Assembly (NCBI GenBank): GCA_020633515.1
Contig: JACKDM010000026.1
Location: 7,116-71,115 of the forward strand
Source of the DNA: Myxococcales bacterium
Lineage (GTDB): Bacteria > Myxococcota > Bradymonadia > UBA7976 > UBA1532
Direction: 5' to 3'
Length of the DNA stretch: 64,000 nucleotides
The translations under genes were made by a program, and so were the position numbers. The notes beneath the pieces were generated by a model, which had not been told where the DNA came from, searched no databases, and saw only the letters and a program-made list of their open reading frames with translations. Position 1 is the stretch's first letter, and every line of letters begins with the position of its first letter. This document shows positions 1 through 9,500 of the stretch, piece by piece.

Positions 1-1
1 C

Positions 2-661
2 GAGATGTTCCCGCTCGTGCGCCGCGACGCGCCCAACCCGACCGAGCTGTTCCAGATCTGGTTGAACCTGCCGCGCGCCGACAAGATGGTCGAGCCGCAC
101 TTCACCATGCTGTGGGCCGAGACGATCCCGGTGGTGACGTGGCGCGACGACGCCGGCAAGGCGGCGCGGGTGACGATGGTCGCCGGCGCGGTCGGGGCGA
201 AGTCGCCGACCCCGCCGCCGAGCTCGTGGGCCGCGCGGGCCGACAGCGACGTCGCGATCTGGACGGTGGAGATGGAGCCGGGCGCGAAGCTGACGCTGCC
301 GGCGGCGAAGCCGGGCAGCAACCGCGTGATCTACAGCTTCGCCGGCGACACCCTCGAGGTCGCCGACCGGCGCTTCGAGACCGGCCACGCGATCCAGGTG
401 CGCGCCGACGTGCCGCTCCCGCTCGTCAACGGCGCCGCGCCCGGCGAGCTGTTGATGCTGCAAGGGCGCCCGATCGGCGAGCCGGTCGCGCAGCACGGGC
501 CGTTCGTGATGAACAGCCCGGGTGAGATCCGGCAGGCGATGCTCGACTATCAGGCGACGGGCTTCGGCGGCTGGCCGTGGAAGGCTGACGATCCGGTGCA
601 CGCGCGGGAGCAGGGCCGCTTCGCGATCCACGCCGGCGGGCGGCGCGAGGTGCCGGTGTGA
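2..661 (+). CDS. Pirin family protein (5' end outside the window)
   Basis: This is the C-terminal ~219 residues of a pirin-type bicupin. The start codon lies upstream of the window; the frame is open from base 2. Family hallmarks are the 'LFQIWLNLP' and 'KMVEPHF' stretch near the visible N-terminus and the conserved tail 'GRPIGEPVAQHGPFVMN' followed by 'IRQAMLDYQ'. Pirins are cytoplasmic metal-binding cupins; some act as quercetinases and some as regulators, and the sequence does not say which applies here. The N-terminal cupin with the usual His/Glu metal ligands is not in view. It converges on the HAD gene, with an inverted repeat between them. Family call firm, function open. Confidence 0.9.
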   Translation, partial: EMFPLVRRDAPNPTELFQIWLNLPRADKMVEPHFTMLWAETIPVVTWRDDAGKAARVTMVAGAVGAKSPTPPPSSWAARADSDVAIWTVEMEPGAKLTLPAAKPGSNRVIYSFAGDTLEVADRRFETGHAIQVRADVPLPLVNGAAPGELLMLQGRPIGEPVAQHGPFVMNSPGEIRQAMLDYQATGFGGWPWKADDPVHAREQGRFAIHAGGRREVPV

Positions 662-681
662 TGTGATGTATGGTTGTCTTC

Positions 682-713
682 GATGCCATGCCTGTCATGG
701 CATCGATGGCATC
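682..713. repeat. Inverted GATGCCAT/ATGGCATC element between convergent genes
   Basis: GATGCCATG at 682-690 and its exact reverse complement CATGGCATC at 696-704 are separated by 5 nt. A third copy, ATGGCATC, sits at 706-713. The pair starts 20 nt after the pirin stop and its third copy touches the stop of the HAD gene, so it could act as a bidirectional terminator hairpin, though no T-run follows. It is one member of a family of octamer copies seen across the window. Confidence 0.7.
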
Positions 714-1512
714 AAGGGGATGACGGGGCGAAGAGGCTCATGACGCCGTGCTCGGCGACCGAGGGCAGCACCGCGAAGCGCGCTTGCAGCCAGGCGGGGG
801 CGTCGGCCATGACATAGGGGCGGCCGACGGCTTCGAGCATGGGGATGTCACCGCTGCTGTCACCGACGGCGGCGCAGTGGGCGACGTCGACGCCGAGCCA
901 GTCGGCGACGAAGCGCACGGCGTCGCCTTTGTCGACGCCGGCGCGGGTGAGGGTGATGAAGCGGGCCTTCGACATGGCGTGGCTGCCGGCCGAGGCGGCG
1001 AAGCACGAGGGCGGGGTCTCGTCGGCGAGCCGCTCGGCGAGGGCGTCGTCGTCGACGATCCACTGCGCCTTGACGATGGGGGCCTCTTCGACGAGCGCGG
1101 CGAGATCGCACACCCGGCCGGCGAGGTCGAGCAGGCTCAGGTGGCGCTCGTGCATCCAGGTCGGCGCGTCGACGTGGATCGCTTCGGCGGTGTAGAGCTC
1201 GAGGGTGAGCCCTTCGCGGCGGGCGCGGGCGACCATCTCACGCAAGGCGGGGCGGGGCATGGCTTCGGCGCGCACGACCTCGCCCCGTCCGGTCATGATC
1301 ACCGCGCCGCCATGGTAGATGTGAGGCAGGTCGGGCCCGAGCCTCGATGCGATGCGGCTCGCGAGCCCGCCGGAGGGTCGCCCGGTGCACACGCACAGCG
1401 CCGTGCCCGCCTGCCGCGCGGCGTCGAGCGCCGGCCACAGCTCGGGGTGAACATCGCCCGGCGGACCGATGAGCGTGCCATCGAGATCGAGGAAGATGAC
1501 GGGTGCGACCAT
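712..1512 (-). CDS. HAD-superfamily hydrolase, Cof/subclass IIB type
   Basis: A 266-residue cytoplasmic phosphatase-like protein. HAD motif I is 'FLDLDGTL' near residues 7-14 (nucleophile and acid/base Asp). Motif II is the Thr of 'CVCTGRPSG'. Motif III is a Lys before the final lobe, and motif IV is 'VGDSSGDIPMLEAV'. The large cap between motifs II and III fits subclass IIB (Cof, sucrose-phosphatase and mannosyl-phosphoglycerate phosphatase relatives). Length is normal. Substrate cannot be read from sequence; sugar phosphates are usual for the class. It stands alone, divergent from the helicase gene with about 130 nt between starts. Confidence 0.85.
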   Translation of the reverse strand: MVAPVIFLDLDGTLIGPPGDVHPELWPALDAARQAGTALCVCTGRPSGGLASRIASRLGPDLPHIYHGGAVIMTGRGEVVRAEAMPRPALREMVARARREGLTLELYTAEAIHVDAPTWMHERHLSLLDLAGRVCDLAALVEEAPIVKAQWIVDDDALAERLADETPPSCFAASAGSHAMSKARFITLTRAGVDKGDAVRFVADWLGVDVAHCAAVGDSSGDIPMLEAVGRPYVMADAPAWLQARFAVLPSVAEHGVMSLFAPSSP

Positions 1513-1641
1513 GGAGGCACCAGTCTAGCCGCGGCCGCCGACCCTCGCCAGGATGATGGGGTGTCCTGCCTCGTTTTTGAGGCAGCCGCGGACTTCCCGA
1601 CACGCTTGCGCCTCGTCGTGCCTCGCCGCACACTGCCGCGG

Positions 1642-4600
1642 GTGGATCCCACTGACCCCATCGCCGCCGCCGTCGAGGCGGCGCGGGCCGAGCTGCTCGA
1701 CCCCGGCCTCGACAACCCGCTGATCCGCGCCCGGGTCTCGCGCGCCCGCGGGGTCGAGATCGTCGACGAGCGCGCCGTCGAGGTGCACCGCATCATCGTC
1801 GCCGAGGGCCACGCGATGGACTTCCTGCCCGCGGGCGACGCGCGGCCGAGCCCCGAGGAGCTCGGCCAGCCGCAGCACGAGGCGCGGTTGCCGCAGCGGC
1901 ACGTCGATCGGCACCTCCAGACCCCCTACCCGTCCGCGATCCTGCAACGGCGGCTCGTCGAGACCGAGCACGCGGCGCGCACGCTCGTCGAGGAGCAGGG
2001 CCACAACGCGCTCTGTCTCGCGCTCGGCGCGCTGCGCTGGACCCATGGGGATGTGTCGCTGTGTTCGCCGCTGCTGCTGGTGCCGGCGGTGCTCGAGCGG
2101 CAGAACGCGCGCTGTCGCTTCACGGTGCGGCACAGCGAGGAGGAGCCGGGGCAAAACCTCTCGCTCGCGGCGCTGTTGCGCGCGGCGCATGGCTTCGAGC
2201 TGCCGGCGCTGCCCGATCCGTTCGACTTCGCGGGGTGGCTCGGCGCGCTCGAAGACGCCATCGTCGGCCGTGGCTGGCAGGTCGACCGCGACGCCATCAC
2301 GCTCGACCTCTTCGACGCGCGGCGCTTCCTGCTCTATCGCGACCTCGACCCGGCGACCTGGCCGACAGGCGAGGCGCCGCACGACCATCGGGTGATCCGG
2401 GCGGTGCTCGGCGAGGGCTTCGGCGCGCTGCCGGGGCTGCTCGCGGCGGCCGCGAAGCCACCCGAGATCGAGGTCGTCGACGCCGACACCTCGCAGAGCG
2501 AGGCGCTCGCGCTCGTCGCGGCCGGCTGCGACGTGGTGATCCAGGGGCCCCCGGGCACGGGCAAGTCGCAGACGATCACCAACCTCGTCGCGCAGGCGGT
2601 CGCGCGCGGGGAGCGGGTGCTCTTCGTCGCCGAGAAGCTCGCGGCGCTCGACGTGGTGCATCGGCGCCTGGAGCGGGTGGGGCTCGGCGCGGCGTGCCTG
2701 GAGCTGCACAGCCACAAGACGAGCAAGAAGGCGGTGCTCGCCGAGCTGCGGCGCACGCTCGACCTGGGGCGACCGGAGGAGAGCGCCGATCACGAGGCCG
2801 ATCGCGCGGCGCTCGACGCGGTGCGGGAGCGGCTGGTGGCGCACGCGGCGGCGCTGACCGCGCTCCTGCCGCCGAGCGGGCTGCGGCCGGTCGACGCGAT
2901 CGGGCGCTGGCACCGGATCGCCGACGCCGAGGCGCTGCCGCGGATCCCGTTCACGCCGATGGCCGGCTGGGATCGGGCGGCGCTCGCCGCGCGCCGGGAG
3001 CGGGTCGCCGAGCTGCAAGCGCACGTCGCGGCGCTCGGGCTGCCGGCGGAGCACCCGTTCTTCGGCTGCACCCGCACCGCGCTCGGGCCGGCGGAGACCG
3101 AGCAGCTCGGGATCGCGCTCGAGGCGGCGGCCGCGCGGAGCGTGTCGACGACGATCGCGCACGCGGCGCTCGCCGCCGAGCTCGGGCTGGCGCCGCCGGT
3201 GGACATGCTCTCGGCCAAGGCGCTGCGGGCGATCGGGCAGGCGTTCGCCGACGCGCCCGACGTCGACGGCATGGAGCGCCCCGATCCGCGCTGGCATCAC
3301 GAGCGGGCGGCGCTCGAAGACGCGCTCGACCTCGTCGACGCGATGAACCGGGAGGCCGAGGCCCACCCCGAGCTGCTCGCCGAGGCGTGGCCGGAGGACG
3401 TGCTCGTCGCGGCCGACGCGCTCGTGGCGACGCGGGGCGCGATCAAGGATCTGGGCGAGAAGTGGTGGCGGGTCTTCTCGGGGCGCTGGCGGGCGGCGAA
3501 GGCGACCGTCGCGATGCTCGGGCGCGACGAGCTCCCCGATGATCCGCGGGTGTGGCTCAAGCGGGTCAACGCGATCATCCGCGCCCGCCGGCACGCGCGC
3601 GACCTCGAGGGGCTCGCGCCGCTCGCCGCCGCGCTGTTCCGCGCCCGCTGGCGCGACCGGCACCTCGACGCCGAGCTGTGCCGCCGGGCGCTGTACTGGC
3701 TCGCCGAGGCGCACCGCTGGATCGAGAGCGGCGAGTGGCCGGCGGGGGTTCGCGAGCGGCTCGGGCGTCCCTGGGACCGCGAGCGGGTGCGGCAGCTCAC
3801 CTATGCGGCGACGACGGCCGAGAAGCGGCGGGTGACGGCGCTCGCCGAGATCACCGCGGCGCTCGGCTGGGCGGGGCTCGCGCTCGACGAGCTGCCGGCG
3901 GCGACGCTCGCCGAGATGCTCGACCGCTGGCGGCTGCACCTCGACCGCTTCCCGGCGCTGTGTCGCTACAACCGCCTCGCCGCGCAGGCCCGCGACGAGG
4001 GGCTCGACGGGGTGGTGGAGCTCGCCGAGCACTGGCCGGAGGGCGCGACGCGGCTGGTCGACGCCTTCGAGGCCAACCACCTGCGCGGGGTGCTCGCGCT
4101 CGCCCGCAGCGAGCGGCCGGCGTTCGGCGACTTCGACCCGGTCCGGCACCGGCACGCGGTCGAGCGGTTCCGGGCGCTCGATCGGGCGCGCTTCGGGCAC
4201 GACCGCGCGACGGTCGCGGGCCGGCACCACGCGAAGGTGCCCCGCGGCGACGCGCCGGGCATGGCCGCGCTGCGACGGGAGATGGAGAAGAAGGCGCGCC
4301 ACCTGCCGCTGCGGCGCCTCTTCGTCGAGGCGCGCGAGGCGGTGCAGGCGGTCAAGCCGGTCTTCCTGATGTCGCCGATGTCGGTCGCCGGCTATCTGGC
4401 GCCCGAGGGGCCACGCTTCGACCTCGTGGTCTTCGACGAGGCGAGCCAGGTGCGGCCGGTCGACGCGCTCGGGGCGCTCAACCGGGCGCGGCGCGCGGTG
4501 GTGGTCGGCGACAGCAAGCAGCTCCCGCCGACGCGCTTCTTCCAGCGGCTCCTCGACAGCGGCGACCTCGCCGACGGCGAGCACAACGTCACCGCCGATC

Positions 4601-6012
4601 TCGAGAGCGTGCTCGGCCTCTTCGTCGCCGCCGGCGCCCCGAGCCGGATGCTGCGCTGGCACTACCGCAGCCGCCACCCGTCGCTCGTCGCGGTGAGCAA
4701 CCACCTCTTCTATGGCGACGCGCTGACGCTGTTCCCGAGCCCGGTGCGCGAGCCGGCCGCCGACGACGGGCTCGGGCTCGCGTGGCGGCACCTGCCCGAC
4801 GCCGTCTATGACCGGGGCGGCACCCGCCAGAACGAGGCCGAGGCGCGCGCCATCGCCCGCGCGGTCGTCGAGCACGCGCTCACCCGCCCGCAAGAGACGC
4901 TCGGCGTCGTCGCGTTCAGCGCCGCGCAGGCCGACGCGATCCGCGAGGCGATCGAGCGGCGGCGCCGCACCGCGGTCGACGCGGAGGGCTTCTTCGCGGC
5001 GCACCTGCACGAGCCGTTCTTCGTCAAGAACCTCGAGAACGTGCAGGGCGACGAGCGCGACGTGATCCTGTTGAGCGTCGGCTACGCGCGGGCGCCCGAC
5101 GGGCGGGTCTGGCAGCAGTTCGGGCCGCTCAACCTCGACGGCGGCGAGCGGCGGCTCAACGTCGCCATCACCCGCGCCCGGCGGCGCTGCGTGGTCTACA
5201 CCGGCTTGCAGCCCGAAGACATCGACCCCGGCGCGAGCGCGGGGCTCGCGGCGCTGCGCACCTTCCTCGCGTTCGCGCGCGACGGGCACCTCTCGATGGC
5301 CCCGCCCCGCGGCCGCGCCGACGCGCCCTTCGAAGACGCCGTCGCCGCTGCGCTCGAAGCCCGCGGCCACACGGTCCACCGCCGCGTCGGCGACGCCGGC
5401 TGCGCGGTCGCGCTCGCCGTCGTCGACCCCGAGCGGCCCGACCGCTACCTGCTCGGCGTCGACTGCGACGGCGCCGACGGCGAGCGCCGGATCCGCGACG
5501 CAATCCGCCTGCGGCCGCAGGTCTTGCGCGGGCTCGGCTGGCACCTGCATCGGGTGTGGGCCGCCGCGTGGCATCGCGATCCGGTGGCCGAGATCAACGC
5601 GATCGAGGCCGCGCTCGCCGAGGCGCGCGAGGGCGCCGTCGAGCTCGCGGTCGAGGAGCCGATCGGACCACCACCGCGGGCGCCGGGCGCGGTCGAGCGA
5701 CCCACCGAGGTCGACTACGCGCCCTTCGCCGCCTACGACCCGTGGCCCGGTGTCATCGAAGGCCGCTTCACCGCGCTCGCGCCCGCCGCCGCCGACGCGG
5801 TCGTGCTCGACGTCGTGCACCACGAGGCGCCGACGACCTGGTGGATGCTCGCCCGCCGCATCATCGCCGCCGGCGGCGCCGCGCGGCTCGACCGGGGCTT
5901 TCAGGAGGCGCTCGACCGGGTCCTGCCGCAGGCGAGGCGGAGGCCAGCGCAGCCGGGCGTTCGAGCGCGCTCGGCGGCGTGCCGCGAGGCGGCGCGAAGG
6001 ATGACGGATTGA
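1642..6012 (+). CDS. Giant SF1 (Upf1-like) helicase, DUF4011/DUF3320 type, with C-terminal nuclease-like domain
   Basis: About 1456 residues from the GTG at 1642, chosen because recognisable sequence begins there and the open frame upstream only shadows the HAD gene; an in-frame GTG at 1561 is the alternative. An N-terminal DUF4011-like region is followed by Walker A 'GPPGTGKSQT' near residue 302, a long insert, Walker B 'VVFDEASQVRPVDAL' near 926, 'VVVGDSKQLPPT' near 952 and motif VI 'RLNVAITRARRR' near 1170. This makes it an SF1B DNA/RNA helicase. After it comes a Vsr/MTES_1575-like nuclease fold ('YLLGVDCDGAD'), but the usual Asp of 'IDLAV' is Ala here, so nuclease activity is doubtful. 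A DUF3320-like end ('APTTWWMLARRIIAAGG') dissolves into Arg-rich sequence after 'RVLPQA' (about 5930), while another frame reads 'DDGLIWELTSP'; a late frameshift is likely. Such helicases often sit in defence regions. Confidence 0.8.
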   Translation: MDPTDPIAAAVEAARAELLDPGLDNPLIRARVSRARGVEIVDERAVEVHRIIVAEGHAMDFLPAGDARPSPEELGQPQHEARLPQRHVDRHLQTPYPSAILQRRLVETEHAARTLVEEQGHNALCLALGALRWTHGDVSLCSPLLLVPAVLERQNARCRFTVRHSEEEPGQNLSLAALLRAAHGFELPALPDPFDFAGWLGALEDAIVGRGWQVDRDAITLDLFDARRFLLYRDLDPATWPTGEAPHDHRVIRAVLGEGFGALPGLLAAAAKPPEIEVVDADTSQSEALALVAAGCDVVIQGPPGTGKSQTITNLVAQAVARGERVLFVAEKLAALDVVHRRLERVGLGAACLELHSHKTSKKAVLAELRRTLDLGRPEESADHEADRAALDAVRERLVAHAAALTALLPPSGLRPVDAIGRWHRIADAEALPRIPFTPMAGWDRAALAARRERVAELQAHVAALGLPAEHPFFGCTRTALGPAETEQLGIALEAAAARSVSTTIAHAALAAELGLAPPVDMLSAKALRAIGQAFADAPDVDGMERPDPRWHHERAALEDALDLVDAMNREAEAHPELLAEAWPEDVLVAADALVATRGAIKDLGEKWWRVFSGRWRAAKATVAMLGRDELPDDPRVWLKRVNAIIRARRHARDLEGLAPLAAALFRARWRDRHLDAELCRRALYWLAEAHRWIESGEWPAGVRERLGRPWDRERVRQLTYAATTAEKRRVTALAEITAALGWAGLALDELPAATLAEMLDRWRLHLDRFPALCRYNRLAAQARDEGLDGVVELAEHWPEGATRLVDAFEANHLRGVLALARSERPAFGDFDPVRHRHAVERFRALDRARFGHDRATVAGRHHAKVPRGDAPGMAALRREMEKKARHLPLRRLFVEAREAVQAVKPVFLMSPMSVAGYLAPEGPRFDLVVFDEASQVRPVDALGALNRARRAVVVGDSKQLPPTRFFQRLLDSGDLADGEHNVTADLESVLGLFVAAGAPSRMLRWHYRSRHPSLVAVSNHLFYGDALTLFPSPVREPAADDGLGLAWRHLPDAVYDRGGTRQNEAEARAIARAVVEHALTRPQETLGVVAFSAAQADAIREAIERRRRTAVDAEGFFAAHLHEPFFVKNLENVQGDERDVILLSVGYARAPDGRVWQQFGPLNLDGGERRLNVAITRARRRCVVYTGLQPEDIDPGASAGLAALRTFLAFARDGHLSMAPPRGRADAPFEDAVAAALEARGHTVHRRVGDAGCAVALAVVDPERPDRYLLGVDCDGADGERRIRDAIRLRPQVLRGLGWHLHRVWAAAWHRDPVAEINAIEAALAEAREGAVELAVEEPIGPPPRAPGAVERPTEVDYAPFAAYDPWPGVIEGRFTALAPAAADAVVLDVVHHEAPTTWWMLARRIIAAGGAARLDRGFQEALDRVLPQARRRPAQPGVRARSAACREAARRMTD

Positions 6013-6081
6013 TCTGGGAGCTGACATCCCCTGACGAGCGCGCCATGCCATCGCGCTCACCGGGCCATGAGGTCTTCGCCG

Positions 6082-6510
6082 ATGAAGATACCGCCCATCG
6101 TCTCCGAAGAATGGCACCGCGCTCACGCGGAGCTGCTTGCGCCGGCCGCCCGAGCCCGCGCGACCGCAAGGCGCTGACCCGCGACGAGCGCGCCGCGCGA
6201 CGCCTTCCGCGTGGGATGGCAGGTCCCGTGGTATTCGACGAGCGATGACTTCAACGCCGACCATGGCGTCAGCGGAGGCTTTGGGCTCAATGTCTTCCTG
6301 CGGGACGGCGATGTGATCGATCGCACCTATTTCACCACCGGGCGGGGCGTCGAGGCGCTCGGGAGCGTCTGGAGCTTCCTCGATCGCACACCGCTCGGGC
6401 GGCAGGAGACGTGGGAGGACGCGCCGCCCGAGGCCCATCAGACGCCGCCGTATCGCTGGTGGCGGCTGCACGACGAGTACGGAGGTCGCGCGCGGGAGCG
6501 AGGGACCTGA
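6082..6510 (+). pseudogene. Decayed DUF899 (thioredoxin-like) gene with internal deletion
   Basis: Reading from the ATG at 6082, the first ~31 codons ('PPIVSEEWHRAHAELL') match the start of DUF899 proteins. An in-frame TGA at 6175-6177 interrupts. The same frame resumes as 'DAFRVGWQVPWYS' and runs to 6510 through 'LNVFLRDGDVI', 'TYFTTGRGVE', 'LDRTPLGRQE' and 'WWRLHDEYG', the conserved C-terminal half of the family. The central ~80 residues, which carry the thioredoxin-like core with its Cys-containing 'GCPSCSFW' type motif, are absent. A stop plus a deletion of a whole domain means a dead gene, not just sequencing error. DUF899 proteins are small cytoplasmic proteins of unclear role. It lies in the 500 nt between the helicase and the convergent KAP-like gene. 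Confidence 0.8.
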
Positions 6511-6514
6511 CCCC

Positions 6515-9500
6515 TCACCGATGGGTCACCCACCACCCGAGCGCCGCGTCGATGTCATCGGCGAGCGGCGGCGCCAGCACCGGCGCGGGCGGCAGCGGCA
6601 GCAAACCGGCGTCGATGCTCGGATCGTCGAGGAAGATCACCTCGAAGCCGAGCTTGCGGGTGCTGGTGATCACCTCGTCGGGCGTCAGCACCAGCGCCGA
6701 GCCGCGGCGGGGCGGGCGGCTCGCGGCCAGTCCGCGGGTAGGATCGGTCGTCAGCACCAGCGCGATCGGCGGGCGGGCGCGCACGGTCTCGCGGATGAGG
6801 TCGCCGGCCTCGCTGGTCTCGATCGGGGGGAGCTCGAGGCCGGCGGCGTCGGTGCCGTTGCGGTTGAGGCCGAGCGCGAGCGCGGCGTAGAGGCCGCCGT
6901 CGCCGAGCTGGTCGGGCGCGGAGTGCTCGCGCGCGGCGAGCAGGAGCGCGCTGAGGTTGCGGGCGGTGGGGACGGGGCTGAGCCAGTCGGTGACGGTGGC
7001 GCCGGCGACGCCTTCGAGCGCGGCGATGGTCTCGGCGAAGGCGGGCAGACCGGCTTCGCCGTCGGCGACGAGCTTGCGGAGCCGGGCGCGGAGCGCGCGC
7101 CACGCGACGGTGGTGAGGGTCGTGCGGGTGGTGCCTTCGCGCAGGCTCTCGGCGAGGTCTTCGTTCTTCTTGCGCAGCGCCTCGCCCCAGGCCGCGAGCG
7201 CCTCGGCGTCGGTGCCGGGCGCGGCCTGCCGGCGGAAGACGGTCGAGCGCAGCCGGAGCCGGGGGCAGAGGTTGCGCAGCTCGGCTTGCAGGTCGCGGGT
7301 GACGAGGTGGGCGTGCTGCGCGGGGGCCGAGCGGCCGCGGAGCGCGCGGGCGCGGACGAGCGCGGCGGCGATCTCGAGGGTGCCGTTCTCGCCGGGGGTG
7401 ACGAGCGCGCGCGCGGCGGTGAGCCAGAGCGAGAACTTCTCGATGACGCCGAGGCGCTCGCGGATCCGGCCGACGGCCTCGTCGAGCACGATGCGGGCGT
7501 GCGGGGTGTCGCCCTCGGTGAGCGCCCGCGCGATGGCGGCAGGGGTCGGGATGGTGGGCACGAGCCCGACACGGGCGAGGCGGCCGATGCTGAGCGCGCC
7601 GTCGCCGATGGTGCCGAGCGCCTCGTCGACCGCTTCGAGGAAGCGCGCGGCCTCGGCGGCGTCGATCAGCGGGCGGCGCACGCCGGGGCGGAGGCCGGCG
7701 AGCGACTCGTCGGCGTCGTCGTCGGGGTCGCGGCTGGCCTGGGTGGCGGCGAGCGCGGCCGAGTAGGCGCGGAACTCGCCGGTGACCGGGAGCGGGTCGC
7801 CGGGGCGCAGGCGCTTGGGCGCTTCGAGGCCGGCGGCGGCGCGCTCGATCGAGCGGAAGCGGCTGCCCTCGGCGGGGGTGGGCGCCTTCTTGGGCGGCAT
7901 CAGGTTGCGGGTGGGCTTCTCGTCTTCGGGCGCGTCCCCGGCGAGCCCGGCCGCGGTGGGGTTGCCCTGCGCGTCGAACGCCCAGCGCCAGCCGTCGCCC
8001 TGGCGCACGACGAGCGGCGCGTCGGGGATGAGGTCGGCGAGCGGCGCGAGGTGGTCGGGCAGGCGGGCGACGAGGCCGGCGCGGCTGCTCATCAGGCCGA
8101 GCAGGATCGAGAGCGCCGACCAGATCCGGGCGCGGTCGGCGGCGGACGCGGTGGTCCATTCGCCGTCGGGGCGGCCGTCGTCGAGGTGGTCGGCGAGGGT
8201 GGTCTCGGTGATCTCGGGGTCGTCGCCGGCCTCCCACAAGAGCAGCGGGTATTGCAGCGCGCGGGTCAGCAGTCGCGTCGCGGCGGGGTCTTCGTGGCCG
8301 GTGGCGCCGCGCTCGGCGAGGACGCGCTCGAGCGCGATCTGCTGCGCGGCGCGGAGCCTAAAGGCATACACCGCGCGGGGTTGCTGCGCGTCGAGGCGGA
8401 TCCCGGCGAGGTTGCGCTCGGCGAGCATGCGCTCGAGCTCGCGGATCTGCATGCGCGAGGCGTGCAGCAGCGCATAGCGCAGGATCGCCTTGTCGATGCG
8501 GGCGTCGGCCTCGGCGGTCTCGGAGAGGTCGCCGGGCAGGGTGAGGCGGCGGTCGAGGTAGGCGTGCAGCGCGGCCGGGGAGTAGAAGACGGGCAGCCGC
8601 TCCTGGATCTCGGGCGCGCGCGCGGCGAAGTCGGCGTCGCCGGCGACGAGGATCGCGCAGCAGCCGTCGGGCAGATCGGCGAGCAGGCGGCCGACGCGGG
8701 GCTCGACGCGGCCGCGGTCGGCGCGGTCGAGCTCGTCGAAGATGAAGACCGGCGCGTAGCCGACGGCGCGCAGGTCGCGCACGAAGTGGCCGAAGAGGTC
8801 GAGGAGCCCGTCGACGTCGGTGGGCGCGTCGCTCGCGGGCGGCTCGTCGTCGGTGACGGGCTCGGGCGCGGGCGCGGGCAGCACGGCGGGCTCGGGCAGC
8901 GGCGCGAACTCGGGGACGCGGGGCAGCTCGGGCTCGGGTGAGGACTGGCCGTTGCGGCCGAGCACGAAGCCGAGGCCGCCGCCGACGACCGCGCCGACGA
9001 CGCCGCCGGCGGCGAGCGCGGCGAGCTCGGAGGCGACGCCTCCCGCGATGGCGATCCCGAGCGCGGCGCCAGAGAGCGCGGCGAGCACGACCGCGAACGG
9101 GTCACGGCTCTTGCCGATGGTGGCGATGTGGGCGGCGAGCGCGGCGTCGCGCTCGGCGAGCGCGGCGGTGAGGCGCTCGATGCGGTCGCGGAGCGCGTCG
9201 ACGACCGCCGGGTCGACCGCCGGGATCGGCGCCGGGGGCGGGGGCGGCGCCGCGGTGACCGGGGCGCGCACGCCGCGGAGGCGCACCGCCTGCCAGAGCA
9301 CCTCGGCCTCGCGGCCGACGCGCTCGTCGTCCTCGCCGTCGTCGTCGTCGCCCTCACCGTCGCCGAAGAGCGAGAAGCGGGGCTCGGCGGCCTTGCGCAT
9401 GGCCCGCAGCGCGTCGCGCTCGGGCAGGCCGGCGAGCGCCTGCCACAGCGCCTCGACCGCCGCCGTGCGCTCGGCGTCTTCACCCACGCGGGCGCCGAGG

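Noticed and set aside
748..1641. Upstream extension of the helicase frame
   Set aside because: It is antisense to the HAD gene and shows no family pattern; the DUF4011-like sequence begins after the GTG at 1642.
1525..6471. Very long open frame opposite the helicase, and similar long frames opposite other genes (for example 20194-23631, 32076-34502, 39681-43628, 45750-48200, 56990-59278)
   Set aside because: They lie antisense to clear genes, are Arg/Ala/Gly/Asp-rich without motifs and exist because stop codons are rare at this GC content.
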